Shown here: piece by piece, positions 58,934 to 64,000 of the stretch
How the letters are laid out: each line of letters begins with the position of its first letter
Position numbering within the stretch: position 1 is the stretch's first letter
Assembly: GCA_903813345.2 (NCBI GenBank)
Contig: CAIIXF020000010.1
Location: 17,991,181 to 18,055,180 of the forward strand
Direction of reading: 5' to 3'
From: Owenia fusiformis
Lineage: Eukaryota; Annelida; Polychaeta; Sabellida; Oweniidae
Length of the DNA: 64,000 nt
The notes under the pieces: model-generated
Seen by the model: the letters and a program-made list of their open reading frames with translations, nothing else
Databases searched by the model: none
What the model was told of the DNA's origin: nothing
Translations under genes and position numbers: made by a program

Positions 58934-61900
58934 TAAGGCATGTATTTTCAAAAAGCTTTACATTGGCGATATTCCATTACATTCTTGGACTTTGATTATT
59001 TTACGATTGAAAGTTGTGAACTTTTATATCAGGCATTTCAAATAGCTTTACATTGGCGATATTCCATTACATTCTTGGACTTTGATTATTTTACGATTGA
59101 AAGTTGTGAACTTTTATATCAGGCATTTCAAATAGCTTTACATTGGACATATTCCTTTACATTCTTGGACTTACAATATTTTACGATCTGAAGAGGTGAA
59201 CTTTTACAGCATGCATTTTCAAAAAGCTTTACATTGGCCATATTCCTTTACATTCTTGGACTTAGAATATTTCACGAAGCAAAGTTGTGAACTTTTTATG
59301 CAGGCATTTTCAGAAAGCTTTACATTGGCGAAATTCCATTACATTCTTGGACTTAGATTATTTTGCGATTGAAAGTTGTGAACTTTTATAGCATGCATTT
59401 TCAAAAAGCTTTACAATGGCCATTTTCCTTTACATTCTTGGACTAAGATTATTTTACGATATAGAGAACTGAAATTTATGGCATGCATTTTCAAAAAGCT
59501 TTACATTGGCCATTTTCCTTTACATTCTTGGACTTAGAATATTTTGCGAGTGAAAGATGTTAACTTTTAAAGCATGCATTTTCAAAAAGCTTTACATTGG
59601 CCATATTCCTTTACATTCTTGGACTTAGATTATTTTATGATATATAGAAGTGTAATTTATGGCATGCATTTTCAAAAAGCTTTACATTGGCCATTTTACT
59701 TTACATTCTTGGACCTAGAATATTTTGCGATTGAAAGTTCTGAACTTTTATAGCATGCATTTTCAAAAACCTTTACATTAGGGATATTCCTTTACATTCT
59801 TGGACTTAGATTATTTTACTATATATACTTGATAACTTTCAAGGCATGTATTTTCAAAAAGCTTTACATTGGCCATATTCCTTTACATTCTTGGAATTAG
59901 AATATTTTACGATCTGAAGTTGTGAACTTTTTATGCAGGCATTTTCAAAAAGCTTTACATTGGCGAAATTCCATTACATTCTTGGACTTAGATTATTTTT
60001 CGATTGGAAGTTGTGAACTTTTATAGCATGCATTTTCAAAAAGCTTTACATTGGCCATATTCCTTTACATTCTTGGACTTAGATTATTTAACGATCTATA
60101 GAAGTGAAATTTTATGGCATGCATTTTCAAAAAGCTTTACATTGGCCATTTTCCTTTACATTCTTGGACTTAGTGAACTTTTATGCAGGCATTTTCAAAA
60201 AGCTTTACATTAGTGAAATTCCATTACATTCTTGGACTTAGATTATTTTGCGATTGAAATATTTGATAACTTTCAAGGCATGTATTTTCAAAAAGCTTTA
60301 CATTGGCGAAATTCCATTACATTCTTGAATTTAGATTATTTTGCGATTGAAAGTTGTGAACTTTTATAGCATGCATTTTCTTAGAATATTTTACGATCTA
60401 TAAAAGCGAAATTTTATGGCATGCATTTTCAAAAAGCTTTACATTGGCCATTTTCCATTACATTTTTGGACTTAGATTATTTTACGATCTACATGTATAG
60501 AAGTGAAATTTTATGGCATGCATTTTCAAAAAGCTTTACATTGGCCATTTTCCTTTACATTCTTGGACTTTGAATATTTCACGAAGCAAAGTTGTGAACT
60601 TTTTATGCAGGCATTTTCAAAAAGCTTTACATTGGCGAAATTCCATTACATTCTTGGACTTAGATTATTTTGCGATTGAAAGTTGTGAACTTTTAGAGCA
60701 TGCATTTTCAAAAAGCTATACAATGGCCATTTTCCTTTACATTCTTGGACTTGGATTATTTTACGATCTATAAGTATAAAGTGAAATTTATGGCATGCAT
60801 TTTCAAAAACCTTTACATTGGCCATTTTCCTTTACATTCTTGGACTTAGATTATTTTACGATGTAAACTTGAAAAATTTTAAGATATGTATTTTCAAAAA
60901 GCTTTACATTGGCCATATTCCTTTACATTCTTGGACTTAGATTATTTTACGATATATTATGATAACTCATAAGGCATGTATTTTCAAAAAGCTTTACATT
61001 GGCCATTTTCCTTTACATTCTTGGACTTAGAATATTTCACGAAACAAAGTCATGAACTTTTTATGCAGGCATTTTCAAAAAGCTTTACATTGGCGAAATT
61101 CCATTATATTCTTGGACTTAGATTATTTTGCGATTGAAAGTTGTGAACTTTCAAACATGCATTTTCAAAAAGCTTTACATTGGCCACATTCCTTTACATT
61201 CTTGGACTTAGATTATTTTACGATCTATAGAAGTGAAATTTTATGGCATGCATTTTCAAAAAGCTTTACATTTGCCATTTTCCTTTACATTCTTGGACTT
61301 AGAATATTTTGCGATTGAAAGTTGTGAACTTTTATAGCATGCATTTTCAAAAAGCTTTACATTGGCCACATTCCTTTACATTCTTGGACTTAGATTATTT
61401 TACGATCTATAGAAGTGAAATTTTATGGCATGCATTTTCAAAAAGCTTTACATTTGCCATTTTCCTTTACATTCTTGGACTTAGAATATTTTGCGATTGA
61501 AAGTTGTGAACTTTTATAGCATGCATTTTCAAAAAGCTTTACATTGGCCACATTCCTTTACATTCTTGGACTTAGATTATTTTACGATCTATAGAAGCGA
61601 AATTTTATAGCATGCATTTTACCTTTACATTGGCGATATTCCTTTACATTCTTGGACTTAAAATATTTTACGATCTAACGAGGTGAAATTTTACAGAATG
61701 CATTTTCAAAAAGCTTTACATTGGCCATATTCCTTTACATTCTTGGACTTAGAATATTTCACGAAACAAAGTCATGAACTTTTTATGCAGGCATTTTCAA
61801 AAAGCTTTACATTGGCCATTTTCCTTTACATTCTTAGACATAGATTATTTTACGATCTAACGAGGTGAAATTTTATGGCATGCATTTTCAAAAAGCTTTA

Positions 61901-62890
61901 CATTGGCCATATTCCTTTACATTCTTGGACTTAGAATATTTCACGAAACAAAGTCATGAACTTTTTATGCAGGCATTTTCAAAAAGCTTTACATTGGCCA
62001 TATTCCTTTACATTCTTGGACTTAGAATATTTCACGAAACAAAGTCATGAACTTTTTATGCAGGCATTTTCAAAAAGCTTTACATTGGCCATTTTCCTTT
62101 ACATTCTTGGACATAGATTATTTTACGATCTAACGAAGTGAAATTTTATGGCATGCATTTTCAAAAAGCTTTACATTGGTCATTTTCCTTTACATTCTTG
62201 GACTTAAAATATTTTACGATCTAACGAGGTGAAATTTTACAGAATGCATTTTCAAAAAGCTTTACATTGGCCATATTCCTTTACATTCTTGGACTTAGAA
62301 TATTTCACGAAACAAAGTCATGGACTTTTTATGCAGGCATTTTCAAAAAGCTTTACATTGGCCATATTCCTTTACATTCTTGGACTTAGAATATTTCACG
62401 AAACAAAGTCATGAACTTTTTATGCAGGCATTTTCAAAAAGCTTTACATTGGCCATATTCCTTTACATTCTTGGACTTAAAATATTTCACGAAACAAAGT
62501 CATGAACTTTTTATGCAGACATTTTCAAAAAGCTTTACATTGGCCATTTTCCTTTACATTCTTAGACATAGATTATTTTACGATCTAACGAGGTGAAATT
62601 TCATGGCATGCATTTTCAAAAAGCTTTACATTGGCCATATTCCTTTACATTCTTGGACTTAGATTATTTTACGATCTAACGAGGTGAAATTTTATGGCAT
62701 GCATTTTCAAAAACCTTTACATTGGCCATTTTCCTTTACATTCTTGGACATAGATTATTTTACAATCTACATGTATAGAAGTGAATTGAAAGTTGTGAAC
62801 TTTTATAGTACACTGTATGCATTTTCAAAAAGCTTTACAATGGCCATTTTCCTTTACATTCTTGGACTCGGATTATTTTACGATGTTAAC
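58934..62890 (+). repeat. 91-bp satellite array, about 40 monomers
   Basis: The monomer core is GCATTTTCAAAAAGCTTTAC, ATTGGCCATATTCCTTTACA and TTCTTGGACTTAGATTATTT, followed by a variable tail (three main types: CGATCTATAGAAGTGAAATT, CGATTGAAAGTTGTGAACTT and CGAAACAAAGTCATGAACTT). The period of 91 is not a multiple of three, so the 61-codon frames read through it are not a gene. A few monomers are truncated. Confidence 0.95.
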
Positions 62891-63689
62891 CTTGACTTGT
62901 TCTTCACCTTACATGTACCTACGTGTACTTCTGAGTAATTTGTAATTAACAATCAAATCAACAAATATTCACATATCATATTATCAGATGTCTGGCGAAA
63001 TTACAGTACAATAAGATATTCTGATCGATAGTATTTGGTTATAAAACCGGAAGTGTTTTCTCTGAGGTCGGCGCGTCAAATTCCATATATGTATTCTACC
63101 TTCAATATTAGTATTGGCCGGTACATCCTCCCGATTAATATCTATCATTGGGTGCTTTCAACACCATGTATTTCTAATGTTATCGCAAAATAGTCCATAA
63201 AATGAAGGAAATGTTTCAAAGTTAGAAATTTGATCGGCCTTTTACCAAAAGAGCTTCTGCGCATGAGTTCTGCGCATGTCAAAAGCCCGTCAAACTTTCT
63301 CATTTCTTTTAACATTTCTCGCCTTTTACACGACTTTCCCACCTGGAATCATACTCTATCATCAAATTAGAAATATAAGGCATAACTTTAGATCGATTTC
63401 CAACCATCTCTTGTGAAAGTATTGAAGATGATCGGGGAAAACAATCCCGTCTATTCGAGGGGCTCTCTTGGGGATTTCTTCAATCACTATCAATACTATT
63501 GTCTATGCAAGTTCATTTCTATATTTAGCGATCTTTACTGTATTCTCTCCAATGACATATGGTTTTTACAATTCTACATGTACTGTACGTCGTGAAAGAA
63601 CAGAATCCAACAAATACCAAATCTAAAAGTCAAAATAACAGGCTAAAGGAAAGGGGACAGTATAGCGTCATGTACAGCATTCTATGAGA
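62891..63689. other. 800-bp spacer between inverted satellite blocks
   Basis: Less repetitive and richer in CpG than its surroundings. It holds ACCGGAAGTG (63047-63056), GGCGCGTCA and two TGCGCATG words near 63258-63280. A frame from 63428 begins MIGENNPVYSRGSLGDFF; it could be a first coding exon but has no family match. Confidence 0.4.
63045..63285. promoter_or_regulatory. Promoter-like cluster (ETS and NRF1-type words)
   Basis: ACCGGAAGTG is a strong ETS-type core, and TGCGCATGAGTTCTGCGCAT contains two NRF1-like half-sites. Such pairs are common in animal housekeeping promoters. Which gene it would serve is unknown; ADPGK on the minus strand is one candidate. Confidence 0.3.
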
Positions 63690-64000
63690 GTTCACAACTT
63701 AAATCGTAAAATGAGCTAAGTCCAGGAATGTAAAGGAATTTGGCCAATGTAAACCTTTTTGAAAATACATAACATAATAGTTTACAACTTTAAATCTTGA
63801 AATAATCTAAGTCCAAAAATGTAATGGAATATGACCAATGTAAAGCTATTTGAAAATGGATGCCATAAAATTTCACTTCTATAGATCGTAAAATATTCTA
63901 AGTCCAAGAATGTAAAGGAAAATGGCCATTGTAAAGCTTTTTGAAAATGCCTGAATTAAAAGTTATCTACTTTACATCGTAAAATAATCTAAGTCCAAGA
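63690..64000 (-). repeat. Inverted copies of the 91-bp satellite, cut by the window end
   Basis: TAAGTCCAAGAATGTAAAGG, CCAATGTAAAGCTTTTTGAAAA-type and CACTTCTATAGATCGTAAAA words are the reverse complement of the array at 58934-62890. At least three monomers are visible. Confidence 0.93.

Noticed and set aside
59000-62600. Many 60-90-codon open frames with HFQKALHW...FTFLDL text, looking like a protein repeat family
   Set aside because: They are the 91-bp satellite read through; the period is not a multiple of three, so each unit changes frame, and every frame ends after about two units.
58934-62890. Regular repeats that could suggest a CRISPR array
   Set aside because: Head-to-tail 91-bp monomers without unique spacers, in animal DNA.

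Overview
The window is animal nuclear DNA. It is AT-rich, with spliced genes, GT-AG introns of up to about 13 kb, and many small interspersed repeats. The two recognisable genes and the repeat types (short inverted-repeat elements starting CAGGCCYGTAGCC or CAGTAAAACCTGT, and the 'GAGCCTATGGGATCG...CCGTCCGTC' repeat at about 22.6 kb) suggest a lophotrochozoan, most likely a mollusc. The species is an inference and could not be tested here.

Gene 1 (+ strand, 5604-43668) is an ADAMTS-like secreted matrix protein. I reconstructed 16 coding exons whose phases all agree, giving 1297 residues. In order these are: signal peptide, thrombospondin type 1 repeat (TSR) 1, Cys-rich module, spacer, a cysteine-free Q/N/R/H-rich insert of about 600 residues carried by one 1.9-kb exon, six more TSRs, and a C-terminal PLAC domain. 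No metalloprotease domain is present. Three things suggest layered regulation: a 77-codon upstream ORF whose stop overlaps the start codon (ATGA), a second signal-peptide exon inside intron 6 in a compatible phase (possible alternative promoter), and a possible 27-nt microexon.

Gene 2 (- strand, 56755 down to 51184) is ADP-dependent glucokinase (ADPGK), convergent with gene 1. Five exons encode the C-terminal 424 residues including the catalytic GLGD motif; the N-terminal exon was not found. In its last intron is a diverged copy of the start of the last exon, with its own acceptor, stop codon and AATAAA. It may be an alternative terminal exon for a catalytically dead isoform, or a relic.

The rest is repeats. 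86-493, 5671-6689 and 50442-50826 are palindromic (foldback) elements. 6780-7965 is a tandem array of about 120 bp units. 10200-10870 is a dead mariner-like transposase inserted in a minisatellite. 23638-24002 is one inverted-repeat element nested in another. 33887-35663 is a pair of identical 457-bp direct repeats in intron 8. 45262-45561, 46780-47115, 47391-47596 and 52497-53010 are further small DNA-transposon-like elements. 58934-62890 is a 91-bp satellite that reappears in inverted orientation at 63690-64000 across an 800-bp spacer with promoter-like motifs.
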